NCBI GenBank assembly: GCA_027484655.1
Contig: JAIXSM010000031.1
Span: 1 to 45,853, forward strand
Origin: Hyphomicrobiales bacterium
GTDB lineage: Bacteria; Pseudomonadota; Alphaproteobacteria; Rhizobiales; Beijerinckiaceae
Length of the DNA: 45,853 bases
Reading direction: 5' to 3'
Of the stretch, positions 24,062 through 32,767 are shown piece after piece. The notes under the pieces are model-generated. The model saw only the letters and a list, made by a program, of their open reading frames with translations, ran no database searches and had not been told where the DNA came from. Within the stretch, counting starts at the first letter, position 1, and every line of letters begins with the position of its first letter. A program made the translations under genes and the position numbers.

Positions 24062-25099
24062 ATGCGGATCACGGTCCTTCTTCTGTCCGCCTTCGCGGCC
24101 ACCGCAGCAGTCGCGCAAGCCGACGACTCAGCGTCCTTCTATGCCGGCAAGAACCTGCGTTTGACGGTGGGCTCATCTGCCGGCGGCGGCACGGACATAG
24201 TGGCCCGTCTCCTCGCGCGTCACATCGGCAAACATGTGCCGGGCCAGCCTGGCGTAGTAGTTGTAAACCAACCGGGCGGCGGCGGCCTTGTCGGCGCCAA
24301 TCGCATCGCCAATGTCGCCGCGCGCGATGGAAGCGAATTCGCCACCATGGAGCGCGCCATTCCGCAGCTCGCGTTCATGGGCGACGCCAATGTGCATTTC
24401 GACCCACTCAAGCTCACGTGGCTCGGATCGCTTTCTTCTTATCAGAACGATGCATTCATGCTTTTGGTGAACGCCGATCATCCGGCCCGCAGCGTCGAAG
24501 ACTTGCGCTCGGGCGCGGCCAAGGCGCGGCTCGGCGCAAGCCAGCAAGGCTCGACCAATCTCACCTTCGCGCTCATCTCGAAAGAGGTGCTGGGCCTCAA
24601 TGTTGAGGCGATCTCCGGCTATGCGGGCACCGCTAAAATCTCGCTTGCGATGACTGCGCGAGAAGTGGATGGACAGCTCATGGGCATCGTCTCCGTCCAG
24701 GCGAGCCAACGTCACCTGTGGGAGTCGAAAGCGATGCGCCCGCTCGTGCAATTCGCGCGTCGCACACGCCACCCCATTCTGCCAGATGTGCCCACGGGAC
24801 AGGAGCTCGTGCGCGACGACGCCGGCCGCGCGCTCATCGAATTCGCGGAACTCCCCTTCTTTATGGCGCAATCCTTCGTCGCGCCGCCGGGCGTGCCCGC
24901 CCATCGCGCAAGGGCGTTGCGCGAAGCTTTCATGAAAATGACGAAGGATGCGGACTACCGCGCGGAAGCGCGCAAACTTGAGATCGATGACAGCCCCATC
25001 GGCCATGAGACGATTGAGGCGTTGTTGGCCAAGGCGAAGGCTACGCCCGCCCCGGTCATCGAGTCATTTCGCAAGGTGATCGCGCGCACCGGCCCGTAA
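24062..25099 (+). CDS. TctC/Bug-superfamily periplasmic binding protein (orphan)
   Basis: This exported binding protein of 345 residues starts 18 bases after the previous one, so they are likely co-transcribed. The signal peptide ends VAQAD; the mature part has SFYAGKNLRLTVGSSAGGGTD, then ARLLARHIGKHVPGQP, VVNQPGGGGLVGANRIA and later ISGYAGTAKISLAMTAREVDG. It is more divergent than its neighbour: the AMERGE position reads AMTAREV and the loop is GGGTDIVAR. Two different binding proteins in one unit suggest two ligands or a changed role. It converges with the LLM monooxygenase. Confidence 0.88.
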   Translation: MRITVLLLSAFAATAAVAQADDSASFYAGKNLRLTVGSSAGGGTDIVARLLARHIGKHVPGQPGVVVVNQPGGGGLVGANRIANVAARDGSEFATMERAIPQLAFMGDANVHFDPLKLTWLGSLSSYQNDAFMLLVNADHPARSVEDLRSGAAKARLGASQQGSTNLTFALISKEVLGLNVEAISGYAGTAKISLAMTAREVDGQLMGIVSVQASQRHLWESKAMRPLVQFARRTRHPILPDVPTGQELVRDDAGRALIEFAELPFFMAQSFVAPPGVPAHRARALREAFMKMTKDADYRAEARKLEIDDSPIGHETIEALLAKAKATPAPVIESFRKVIARTGP

Positions 25100-25133
25100 G
25101 CCGGCCGGCGCCGGTGTCATGTAATCCCGCCGC

Positions 25134-26237
25134 TCAGACGCGCAGGCCCATGCGCTGGAGGCGCGGCAGCACTTCTTGCACCAGATACGGCGTCTCCTTT
25201 ACGTAGTTGATCAAAGAGAAGGCGATGCCCGATATGCCGATGGAATGGATTTCGGCGAGCTTCTCAACCACGTCGTCGGGAGTGCCGACGATGGGAAAGC
25301 CGATGTTTCGGAGGGGAACCGCACGCCTGCGCTCGTCATAATCGGGCGTATTCTCGCGCGTAATGTTCTTCAGGCGCAGGATCTCGTCTATCGCTTCGAA
25401 ATCCGCGCCCTCCGTTGTGAAGTAGTGATAATAGTCCTCTGCCTCCTTGCGCGTGGGGCGGCACACCACATGGCCTTGCGTAAAAATATTGATCTCGCGC
25501 CCAATGGCGGCGGCGTCCGCCTTGAACGTCTTCACAAACTCCATTGTTTCACTGGCCTGCCGGCGAACAAAATTGGTGAAGAAGCCATGGCAATGCTGCA
25601 GTGAAAAGGCGCGCCCGGCGTCGGAGGCGCCCGCGTTGATAAGCAGCGGCGGCTCCACATGGGTCATTTTTGGCTCGGCGACCACTTGCTTGAGGTGCAA
25701 GAAGTCCCCATCAAAATCGAAGGCGTGGCTTTCGGTCCACATGCGCTTCATCGCGCTGATCCATTCGTCTGCGTAATCGTAACGCGCGTCATGTTCGCGC
25801 TGATCGTGACCCATCATCTGGAACTCTGGCTCGTTCCAGCCCACAACTATATTAAGCCCGAAACGGCCATGGCCCACATGGTCGGCGGTCACCATCATCT
25901 TGGCGGCGACGAGCGGATTGAAGATCGGCGCATGAACCGTGCCGAAAATCGTAATGCGCCGGGTTTGCGCGAGCAGGCCCGTCGCCCACGTGACCGTCTC
26001 GTAGGTCGAGCCCTGGAAATTGGTTTCCCCGCCATAACCCTTCCAGCGGCCAATCGGCAGGATGAAGTCAAATCCACCCTCGTCAGCCAACCGCGCCATT
26101 TCCGAACAGCTGTCCCAGTCAGCCCGCCAGCGCTCGGGAATGTCTTTCACGATCGCCCGGCCAGAAGAGCAATTCGCGCCGAAGAGCCCGATCTTGAACT
26201 TATTGTCGTTGTACATATCATAACGACCAGACTTCAT
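25134..26237 (-). CDS. LLM-class flavin monooxygenase (RutA-like)
   Basis: This bacterial-luciferase-like flavin-dependent monooxygenase of 367 residues resembles RutA and related enzymes. It shows FKIGLFG at the start, GFDFILPIGRWKGYGGETNF, TIFGTVHAPIFNPLVAAKM, GRFGLNIVVGWNEPEFQMMG, then PPLLINAGASDAGRAFSLQH and VGTPDDVVEKLAEI near the end, all family landmarks. The ATG at 26237 follows ggcggg; the reading frame extends farther upstream only through decayed transposon-derived DNA. The family oxidises pyrimidines, sulfonates, nitrilotriacetate-like or other compounds with FMNH2 supplied by a partner reductase, which is not seen here. Confidence 0.88.
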   Translation of the reverse strand: MKSGRYDMYNDNKFKIGLFGANCSSGRAIVKDIPERWRADWDSCSEMARLADEGGFDFILPIGRWKGYGGETNFQGSTYETVTWATGLLAQTRRITIFGTVHAPIFNPLVAAKMMVTADHVGHGRFGLNIVVGWNEPEFQMMGHDQREHDARYDYADEWISAMKRMWTESHAFDFDGDFLHLKQVVAEPKMTHVEPPLLINAGASDAGRAFSLQHCHGFFTNFVRRQASETMEFVKTFKADAAAIGREINIFTQGHVVCRPTRKEAEDYYHYFTTEGADFEAIDEILRLKNITRENTPDYDERRRAVPLRNIGFPIVGTPDDVVEKLAEIHSIGISGIAFSLINYVKETPYLVQEVLPRLQRMGLRV

Positions 26238-26470
26238 ATTATCGCCCGCCTTATTCACAAGCGCCTGCTTCCGAGCCGAACGAGCGGAGCATTGCGCACT
26301 GTTTGAACCCGTCTTACGGCGTTTTCCGCCATCTCGTTCGCCATCTCGCGCCAGCCAATAGCATCGGAGACTTCTGCGACCAACGTTAATAGCGTATCGT
26401 TCGTGTTTCCAGCGGTCCACCAGAAGAAAGTCACAGCTGGGGTCGAGTCCGGTCGCGGCAGCGCCTCATG

Positions 26471-26599
26471 GATCGCCGCGCCGGAACCGCTACTCGATCC
26501 GCTGGTCGCGCGCTTTACATTGAACGGATTGAGCATCTGCCCGCGCACCGAATTGTTGCTCCCGCCGGCGAATCCGCCCATCGCCGCCTTGCCGAGAAG
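26471..26599 (-). pseudogene. Fragment of an amidase-signature gene
   Basis: A 43-codon stretch reads GGFAGGSNNSVRGQMLN, then PFNVKRATSGSSSGSGAAI, which is the serine-loop region of an amidase (compare GGSSNGSAAAA in the intact amidase at 11534). It joins the IS256-type transposase remnant on one side and unrelated sequence on the other, and lacks the rest of the gene. It is a relic, not a functional gene. The identification rests on this motif alone. Confidence 0.6.
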
Positions 26600-27344
26600 G
26601 TCGGCGACGACATCCAACTGTCGCTCGGCTTCCATCTTCGTTTCCTGCGCAAACCCATCTTCAGCATTGCAGCGACTTCGGCGCGTTGCTTGGCGGGGGC
26701 GTGTGCGAGCCAATTGCGCATTCAGTGGACCCAGCAGCGTTGATGGGTCGCGTCGTAAAGGCGCCGTGCGGCAGCGCGCAGCGCCTTGTGATCGTCGGCA
26801 ATAACTCGCTTGACGCCGCGCAAGCCGCGATCCGCCAGCGACCGAGGGCAAACCATCCAGAAGGGTTCGGCCTCGGAGGGTCCAAGAGCTACACCGAGGA
26901 CCGTGCGACGACCATCCTCGTTCACCGCGTCAGCTATAATCACGACGCTGCTATGAATGCGGCCGCCCAGGCAAGATTTGATTAAGCCAGCGTCCAGCTA
27001 CAGAGAGGGCCACGAGACTTCACGTGGTCGGCTCAGTGAGAAAGTCACCCGCTCGTCGATCTCCGCAGTCCGGCGGGGATCGAGGAAACTGTGCAAGCAG
27101 CACCCTCCGCGCAGCTTCGGGATCGCCAGATCAATGCGCCCGATCCGCGTCTCCCATCCGCGCTCCGGGTAAACGTAGCGATGCGTCTCTCGGGGAGCCG
27201 TTCTGGCGCCTAACGCTGCCCAGGCACCTCCTCGACCTCTACTTCCATTAGGCGAGCATCGTCGAGCGCGAACATTTCGCGCACAAGCTCGATGTCGGCG
27301 TCCTTTTCAATGAGGTCAGCCAGCGCCATTCTGTCATCGGTCAT
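26600..27344 (-). pseudogene. IS256-family transposase remnant
   Basis: This is a decayed Mutator/IS256-type transposase, read in pieces. From the start (ATG at 27344): MTDDRMALADLIEKDAD, then VYPERGWETRIGRIDLAIPK, then SFLDPRRTAE joined directly to IDERV, which shows an internal deletion. Next come IIADAVNEDGRRTVLGVALG and RGLRGVKRVIADDHKALRAA with RCWVH, then RNWLAHAPAKQRAEVAAMLK in another frame. Finally FAQETKMEAERQLDVVADLL runs into the amidase fragment. At least two frameshifts, an in-frame stop and the missing C-terminus make it non-functional. I did not find clear terminal inverted repeats. Confidence 0.85.
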
Positions 27345-27773
27345 TGCCGCCCTCCGGCCGTGGTTAAGCCATCGCAACCTTACCTCAACCGAGCACCCAG
27401 CCGCGCGCTGCACTAGGCAGATAGTTTCCCGCGCGGTTGGATTGTTGGCCGGTTACCTCGACCGCGGCAGCCGGCGCCGGCGGGCGCTAGTTGGTCAAAT
27501 AGTCGCCCCATGGCGCGAAGTCACGCCACACGAACCCGACGCCACGGCTTGCACGTCTTTTGAGGATCGGGCAGTCTTCGCACTTGCTGGCTTCTCAGCG
27601 CCCGGCCCGGCGCCGTTCAGCACATTCTGAAGAAATATGCGCGGCGATTTGCAGGGAGGATAACATGAGCTTCCGCGCCATCCTCGCGCTGACAAACCCC
27701 TCTCGCCGAGCCGTCTTCGCGATGGCGGCCGATCATCGCCAGCTATCAAAATACGCAAGGGACCAGCGCCATT
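27345..27773. other. Intergenic stretch upstream of GMC oxidoreductase
   Basis: I see no convincing full gene here. A good ribosome binding site (gcagggagg) precedes an ATG at 27665 whose frame runs 99 codons and overlaps the start of the GMC gene in another frame. Its first 39 residues resemble no family I know, and the rest is a shadow of the GMC gene. It could be a short leader or the start of a lost gene. The rest of the stretch shows no repeats or RNA I can identify. Confidence 0.4.
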
Positions 27774-29504
27774 ATGAGCAAAACCGAACAGACCTGGGAT
27801 TTTGTCATCGTTGGAGCTGGCGCGGCCGGCTGCGTGCTTGCAAACCGTCTTTCCGCAAACCCCGCAAACAAGGTCCTGTTACTGGAGGCGGGACAGGATT
27901 ACGCGCCGGGGACGGAGCCGCCAGAAATCCTCGATATCTTCGCGGCGACCGCGCATGCTAATCCCGCTTTCACATGGGACGGATTGAGCGCCGCTTTTGG
28001 CCCCACGCCAAGCAACGCGCCAGACGACAGGCCAAGGCGCAGATACACGCAGGGTCGCGTCATCGGCGGCTCATCATCCGTGAACGGCATGGCCGCAAAC
28101 CGTGGCCTGCCGTCTGATTACAACAATTGGGCCGCGATGGGCGCAAAGGGATGGGACTGGGATTCCGTTCTGCCCTTCTTCTGCAAGCTTGAGACGGACA
28201 CGGACTTTGACGGCCCACTGCATGGCCAGGATGGACCGATAAGGCTGCAACGATACCCAAGAGAAGTCTGGCCGAAATTTACGGCAGCGGTCATTGAGGC
28301 CATAGAGGCGGAAGGCTGGACGAACATCAAGGACCAGAACGGAGCCTTCGGCGACGGTTACTTCCCGGTCGCGTATAATCACACGGCGGAACGCAGGATC
28401 GGCGCCGCCTGGGCTTACCTCACTAGAGAGGTGCGCCGCAGGAGCAATCTGAAGATCATTGGCGATACGCGCGCCCTGCACCTTGAATTTGACGGCCTGC
28501 GCTGCATCGGAGTGCGCGCGAACAGCAAGGGCTCCGAAGTCCTCTTCCGGGCGAACGAAGTAATCCTGAGCTGCGGCGCGCTTCATACGCCCGCGCTTCT
28601 GATGCGATCGGGCATTGGTCCCGCGCGCGATCTTCAGGCGGTTGGCGTCACGCCTCTTGCCCATCGCGAGGGCGTGGGGAGAAATCTCACGGAGCATCCG
28701 GGCGTCAATTTCGGCTGTTTCATGAAGCGCCCGGCGCGATTGCCCGCGGAGCTCAGACGACAGATGTTTGCCGGCCTGCGCTGGTCGTCCGGCATGGACG
28801 GATGCCCGGCGGGAGACATGTACATCATCCCCGCCAATAAGGCGCAATGGCATGCAATCGGCGCGCGCATCGGCCTCATCATGATGTGGGCAAACCGTTC
28901 GTTCTCATCGGGACGGGTGCGCCTCAAGTCCGCCGATCCATCCGGGCGGCTCGACATCGATTTCAACATGCTGTCGGACGAACGCGACATTGCGCGGCTC
29001 GTGAAGGGCGTGCGCCTCATGGTGAAACTGCAGGCCCACCCAGCCATACAGGATTGCGTGGAAGAAGTGTTCCCCATCAGTTACAGCGACCGCGCGCGGC
29101 AGCTCTCTCTGTACAGCAAATGGAACAAGCTGCAGACGGACGTCGGCGCCGCGCTCATGGATGCGTCAGCCAGTCTTCGCAAGCTCATCATCAAGACCAT
29201 GATTGCCGATGCGCCTTCACTGCAGGATCTCGCCGGGGACGAATTGACCTGCCGTGAGTGGCTCAAGACTGCTGTGCATGGGCATTGGCACGCCAGCGGA
29301 ACATGCAGCATGGGCGCCGAAGACGATTCCGCGGCGGTGACAGATCCCAACGGACTTGTTTATGGCGTGAGCGGAGTTCGCGTGGCGGACGCTTCACTGA
29401 TGCCAACAGTGCCCTGCGCCAACACGCACATACCGACGTTGATGATCGGCGAGAAGATCGCAGCTTCGGTTCTTGCCGGGCAGATGGAGAGTCTTGCTCT
29501 TTAA
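27774..29504 (+). CDS. GMC-family FAD oxidoreductase (choline dehydrogenase-like)
   Basis: This FAD-dependent alcohol/choline dehydrogenase-like enzyme of 576 residues has the dinucleotide motif near the N-terminus (FVIVGAGAAGCVLANRLS). It also has the GMC signatures GRVIGGSSSVNGM and ILSCGALHTPALLMRSGIG, and the catalytic region HGHWHASGTCSMG followed by NTHIPTLMIGEKIA near the end. The ATG at 27774 follows aaggga. It is complete and has normal codon use although it sits among decayed DNA. Most relatives oxidise alcohols or choline-like compounds using a membrane or soluble electron acceptor; the substrate here is unknown. Confidence 0.9.
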   Translation: MSKTEQTWDFVIVGAGAAGCVLANRLSANPANKVLLLEAGQDYAPGTEPPEILDIFAATAHANPAFTWDGLSAAFGPTPSNAPDDRPRRRYTQGRVIGGSSSVNGMAANRGLPSDYNNWAAMGAKGWDWDSVLPFFCKLETDTDFDGPLHGQDGPIRLQRYPREVWPKFTAAVIEAIEAEGWTNIKDQNGAFGDGYFPVAYNHTAERRIGAAWAYLTREVRRRSNLKIIGDTRALHLEFDGLRCIGVRANSKGSEVLFRANEVILSCGALHTPALLMRSGIGPARDLQAVGVTPLAHREGVGRNLTEHPGVNFGCFMKRPARLPAELRRQMFAGLRWSSGMDGCPAGDMYIIPANKAQWHAIGARIGLIMMWANRSFSSGRVRLKSADPSGRLDIDFNMLSDERDIARLVKGVRLMVKLQAHPAIQDCVEEVFPISYSDRARQLSLYSKWNKLQTDVGAALMDASASLRKLIIKTMIADAPSLQDLAGDELTCREWLKTAVHGHWHASGTCSMGAEDDSAAVTDPNGLVYGVSGVRVADASLMPTVPCANTHIPTLMIGEKIAASVLAGQMESLAL

Positions 29505-29526
29505 GGACGATAATAACCCGGTTGAC

Positions 29527-29551
29527 GCTCAGAGTTTCATAAACTCTGAGC
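29527..29551. terminator. Perfect 11-bp hairpin after the GMC gene
   Basis: GCTCAGAGTTT, loop CAT, AAACTCTGAGC form a perfect stem 22 bases after the GMC stop. It is not followed by a T-run. It may be a two-way terminator or the tip of an old mobile element, since an IS3-type remnant begins a short way downstream. Confidence 0.5.
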
Positions 29552-29689
29552 GGCGCCTGTGGACCGACGTCATTCGAAACTCCAACATCAAACTCGAATG
29601 ATGGACTGCGCTTACATCTGCAAAAGATAGACAGGCGCCAGCAAGAACCGACCCAACGAACCGCACATCGAACGCCGCAAGGAAACGAA

Positions 29690-30150
29690 GCGGTAATTCC
29701 CGTTTTTGGCGGGGCGGCTTCGTAGAATCCATGCAGTCCTTTTAGCTTATCTGCGCGGACGTCATACCGCTAAAGCCCAGGTTTGGCCGTTCGTGATTGT
29801 AAATTATCGCCACTGCGTTGCGATTTGCAGCGTCTCCTCGATGTTTTCGAACAGATAAAGTCCTAGCCATTCGTGCCGAACGGTCCGGTGGTAGCGTTTT
29901 ACACGCGCGTCCTTCTGGGAGCTCCCGGCTGGATAAATGTGAGAGCGATACCCTTCTTCTCCACCCAACTTACCAACGTCCCGCTGACATATTCAGCGCC
30001 GTTGTCGGCTCGTATATTGACCGTTCTTCCGGGTCATTCGATGATCCGATCAAGCGCGCGAGCGACCCGCGCACCGGACAGCAAAAGTCCACCTCGTTGC
30101 CAAAACCCTCCTGGTTGAAATCGCCCAAGGCGTCGTGAAGACGGGATGTA
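29690..30150 (-). pseudogene. IS3-family orfB (DDE transposase) C-terminal remnant
   Basis: Read on the minus strand in several frames, the integrase core of an IS3-type transposase is recognisable: DFNQEGF, then VARALDRIIE, then RTVNIRADNGAEYVSGTLV and GIALTFIQPGAPR. After a frame change come RYHRTVRHEWLGLYLF and ENIEETLQIATQW, then, after another, YNHERPNLGFSGMTSAQ. At least two frameshifts and an in-frame stop show decay. The N-terminal half and orfA are absent. It abuts a binding-protein fragment on its right. Confidence 0.85.
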
Positions 30151-30178
30151 CGACCATAATGAACTGAACCCTTTCTGC

Positions 30179-30349
30179 CTCGCAGTGACCGGACACTCTG
30201 ACGACAGCGCCCTGTTCACCCGACTGTCGAACAGACTTCTGGGCATGCAACTAAAAGTGATCTCGGGATATCGCGCCAGCGACGACATCAACGTAGCCAT
30301 TGAGAAGAGCGCGAACGAGATCGGCGCCGGCTCATGGTCGTCACTCTAG
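30179..30349 (+). pseudogene. Central fragment of a TctC/Bug-type binding protein
   Basis: About 56 codons read LAVTGHSDDSALFTRLSN, then RLLGMQLKVISGYRASDDIN and VAIEKSANEIGAGSWSSL. The same region in intact copies reads LGAKFKVIPGYGG and LAMERGEIHGTGSWHYSS (first copy of the window), so this is a decayed relative. Only the middle of the protein is left; the N-terminal side is cut at the IS3-type remnant and a stop codon follows. It is a ninth member of this family in the window when the 32174 truncation is also counted. Confidence 0.7.
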
Positions 30350-30498
30350 ACGCGCAAGGCGGACTGCAACGCAGGACAAGTAATCACTTAGCTGGTTCAG
30401 TTGACACTCGACGGACTGCCCGCAAGGCTGCGCAACCTGCTGAGTGACAGACCTCTCTCCCACTGGGAAACATCATAACTAAGGACCACCATACTGAT

Positions 30499-30804
30499 AT
30501 GGCGACAATCCACGATAAGGTCCGCAAATACATGCTGGAGCCTCATCTCGAATGGGCCGAGGGTCAGGATGTTCCCCTTCCTGAGGATTTCGCCATCGAA
30601 ATGCTCGCCATCGACACCAAGCCGCGGGCGGGGATCGGCGCGCGCGGCGCCATTTGCCATCTCGAGGGACGCGATGATTTCATGACAACGGTTCTCAGTG
30701 AACTCGCGCCGGAGGCAGCAAACCCCAGCGTCCGAGGCGCTGCCCGGGTATTGGCGTCGCACCAAACTCGATGCGCTTGCCTGACAGTTCGAAACAACGA
30801 TTGA
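30499..30804 (+). pseudogene. Truncated cupin-family gene, N-terminal part
   Basis: This frame of 101 codons has about 70 residues with the layout of the bicupin's N-terminus at 3959-5155. It shows WAEGQDVPLPEDFAIEML, KPRAGIGARGAICHLEGRDD and LSELAPEA, matching EGVP..G, P....GGKGSYIQLYG and IEVPAGGA. After that the sequence becomes unrelated and stops, before the cupin metal motif. I judge it a truncated, non-functional gene. It lies next to other fragments and just upstream of the MFS gene. Confidence 0.55.
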
Positions 30805-30827
30805 CCCGGTAATGCAAACCGCCCAAG

Positions 30828-32087
30828 GTGCTCGTGGGTCGTCTGTTGGCGCGCCATTCATCGCACGCCCTTATACTGGAACGTTCACAATTGCCTTCTT
30901 GGCCTAGTCTTCGGCATCTCTTTCCGTCACCCCCATCGAGGCCATTCTCGGTTCTGTTGTTGCTTGTTTTTCTTAAACAGGCTGGAAATGGAATGGTCTG
31001 GTCAGTGCTCGCTATTTACGGCCAGAGCCTTGACGCTAGCGCTGCTGTCGTCGGTCTGATGATTTCCGCCTATGGCGGGGCGCGCCTGATTGTGAACATC
31101 CCTTCGGGTTACGTCTCTGAGAAAATTGGTCGGCGCGCCATGATGAGCGCGGGCTGCGCCCTGATTGCGCTCTCGTCATTTGCAGCGATGACTTTCGTGC
31201 GCGTGGATGGATTCTTCCTATGCTTGCTGGTGATGGGAGGCGCATCAGCTATTTTCATGACGTCTGCGCTTGCTGCGGTGGCGGACCTTGGCGAGCCCGG
31301 AAGACGCCTACGCGACATGTCGATGTATCAGGCCGCAAATATGGTGGGCGCCAGCATGGGGCCGGCGATCGGCGGTATTGTTGCTGGCTTTTGGGGATTT
31401 GGCGCGCCGTTTCTCATCAACGGTCTCGTGGCCCTTGCCGGTGTTGTTGCGTTCGCGATGATGCCGTGGCCAAAATCGCAGCCGCGCGCGCCGGCAGTGC
31501 CAACGCCCAGCGGCGGTCTTCGCCGCTTGGCGAGGCAAGGAATGGGCGTCGGCTTGATGTATTTCGCAATCTTTTATGTGCGGGTGGCGTCAAACTGGGT
31601 TCTGCTGCCGCTGATCGCCCAGTCGAAGTTCGGGCTCGATCTCACCAGCATTGGATTGGTCCTGACGTGCGGCGCCCTGGCGAACCTTATGGTGCTGTGG
31701 TCCGTCGGGGCGCTTGTACGGATTCTCGGCCGTGTCGAGGTAATTACGCTGTCCGGGCTCGTGACGCTGGCAGCCTGCGCCTTGCTGGCTTTCGGCGACG
31801 CGTCGGCGTACCTCTGGATCGCTTCGATCCTTTTTGGCGTGGCGGCGGGCGTCGCCTCGCCCACGCTGAACGCGTACGTGGCTGAAGTCGCGCCGGAAGG
31901 GTTGCGCGGCCCTGCTATGGGCTTACTGCGGACAATGCAGGATCTGTCGCTGATCCTGGGACCGCTTGTGACCGGCCTTTTGAGCGACCATGCGGGACTT
32001 GGATATCAAGGCGGGTTGATTGGATGCCTCGTGCTTCTCGGATGCGCGACGTTCATCTTTCGTGTCAGCGCGCGCGAGATGCGCTGA
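30828..32087 (+). CDS. Major facilitator superfamily transporter
   Basis: This inner-membrane MFS protein of up to 419 residues has about 12 hydrophobic segments. The hallmark loop between segments 2 and 3 is SGYVSEKIGRRAMMSAG, and the amphipathic DMSMYQAANMVGASMGPAIGG fits drug/proton-antiporter-type members. The start is uncertain: GTG at 30828 has no good ribosome binding site and the first 40 residues are poor in membrane character, so translation may begin later. It is probably an efflux or organic-acid carrier; nothing identifies the substrate. It precedes a truncated binding protein on the same strand. Confidence 0.82.
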   Translation: MLVGRLLARHSSHALILERSQLPSWPSLRHLFPSPPSRPFSVLLLLVFLKQAGNGMVWSVLAIYGQSLDASAAVVGLMISAYGGARLIVNIPSGYVSEKIGRRAMMSAGCALIALSSFAAMTFVRVDGFFLCLLVMGGASAIFMTSALAAVADLGEPGRRLRDMSMYQAANMVGASMGPAIGGIVAGFWGFGAPFLINGLVALAGVVAFAMMPWPKSQPRAPAVPTPSGGLRRLARQGMGVGLMYFAIFYVRVASNWVLLPLIAQSKFGLDLTSIGLVLTCGALANLMVLWSVGALVRILGRVEVITLSGLVTLAACALLAFGDASAYLWIASILFGVAAGVASPTLNAYVAEVAPEGLRGPAMGLLRTMQDLSLILGPLVTGLLSDHAGLGYQGGLIGCLVLLGCATFIFRVSAREMR

Positions 32088-32173
32088 GCCCCGATTGTGG
32101 TCGCGCAACATGTCTTGCGGCGGGCGCGTAGCCGCTCCTAAGCTGACAACTAAGGATCGCAGGGAGGAGTTCG

Positions 32174-32347
32174 ATGATGCACGGTGCATTGGTCGCGCAC
32201 GTGCTTGCCGCTGTGGCGTTCGGCGTCACGTGCAGCGCGCCGCGCGCGCAATCAGTGGCGGACTTTTACAAAGGACGCGCGGTCGACTTCATCGTGGGCG
32301 CCGCTGCAGGCGGTGGGTTCGATCAGGCCTCACCGGCGGCTTCTTGA
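32174..32347 (+). pseudogene. Truncated TctC/Bug-type binding protein (N-terminus only)
   Basis: After a strong ribosome binding site (agggagga) the frame reads a signal peptide, then SVADFYKGRAVDFIVGAAAG and GGFDQ. That is exactly the start of the binding proteins in this window (DFYKGK..., GGGYD). Homology ends after about 51 codons and a stop follows at 32345. The rest of the gene is missing, so this is a deletion relic. It could in principle still make a 57-residue exported peptide. Confidence 0.85.
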
Positions 32348-32767
32348 CGAGTTTCGTGCCTTTGGCGAGCACTTCCGTCGCACGCTCGCCCAGCGGCTTT
32401 TCGCCCTTCTCCCAACCCACGCCCCGCAAGCGACGAAGCAATCTATGCTCCAGCCCCCTATCGCCAGTCCACATCGTCCACCCCCGCATCCGGGAGGTCG
32501 CCCTCGCCAATGGGGAGGCTGGCAACGCCGCCATTGTAGCGCTGGGCCTCAAGAACCGCTCTCACGCCGCCTCAGGGTGGCATGACCCCCGGCGTTTTGA
32601 GTCTAGCCGCCCCGGGGGGGGGCCGGTTCAGATGCAGGCTGTCACGATCGACACGACCGCGCTTTCGGTTGAGCGCCGCAATTCGCTGAAGGGCGCACTT
32701 TGAAAACCGCTTATTCGATGCATTATTGACATCGAAGAAGCTTTCACTTGTGCCGTATTAATTTGAT
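32348..32767. other. Unassigned stretch between truncated gene and tRNA-Glu
   Basis: I find no recognisable gene. An 87-codon minus-strand frame (32289-32552) overlaps this stretch but has no clear ribosome binding site and no family I recognise. The first base after the truncated binding protein's last conserved codon marks a junction, and the tRNA 3' end bounds the other side, so this may be remnant mobile DNA. The 60 bases beside the tRNA are AT-rich. Confidence 0.4.

Noticed and set aside
26238-26420. N-terminal extension of the LLM monooxygenase
   Set aside because: The extra 61 codons run through decayed transposon and amidase-derived DNA; the family's N-terminal motif begins right after the ATG at 26237, which has its own ribosome binding site.
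27665-27961. Frame beginning at a good ribosome binding site before the GMC gene
   Set aside because: Only the first 39 codons are outside the GMC gene and they match nothing I know; the remainder is an out-of-frame shadow. It is noted as a possible leader only.
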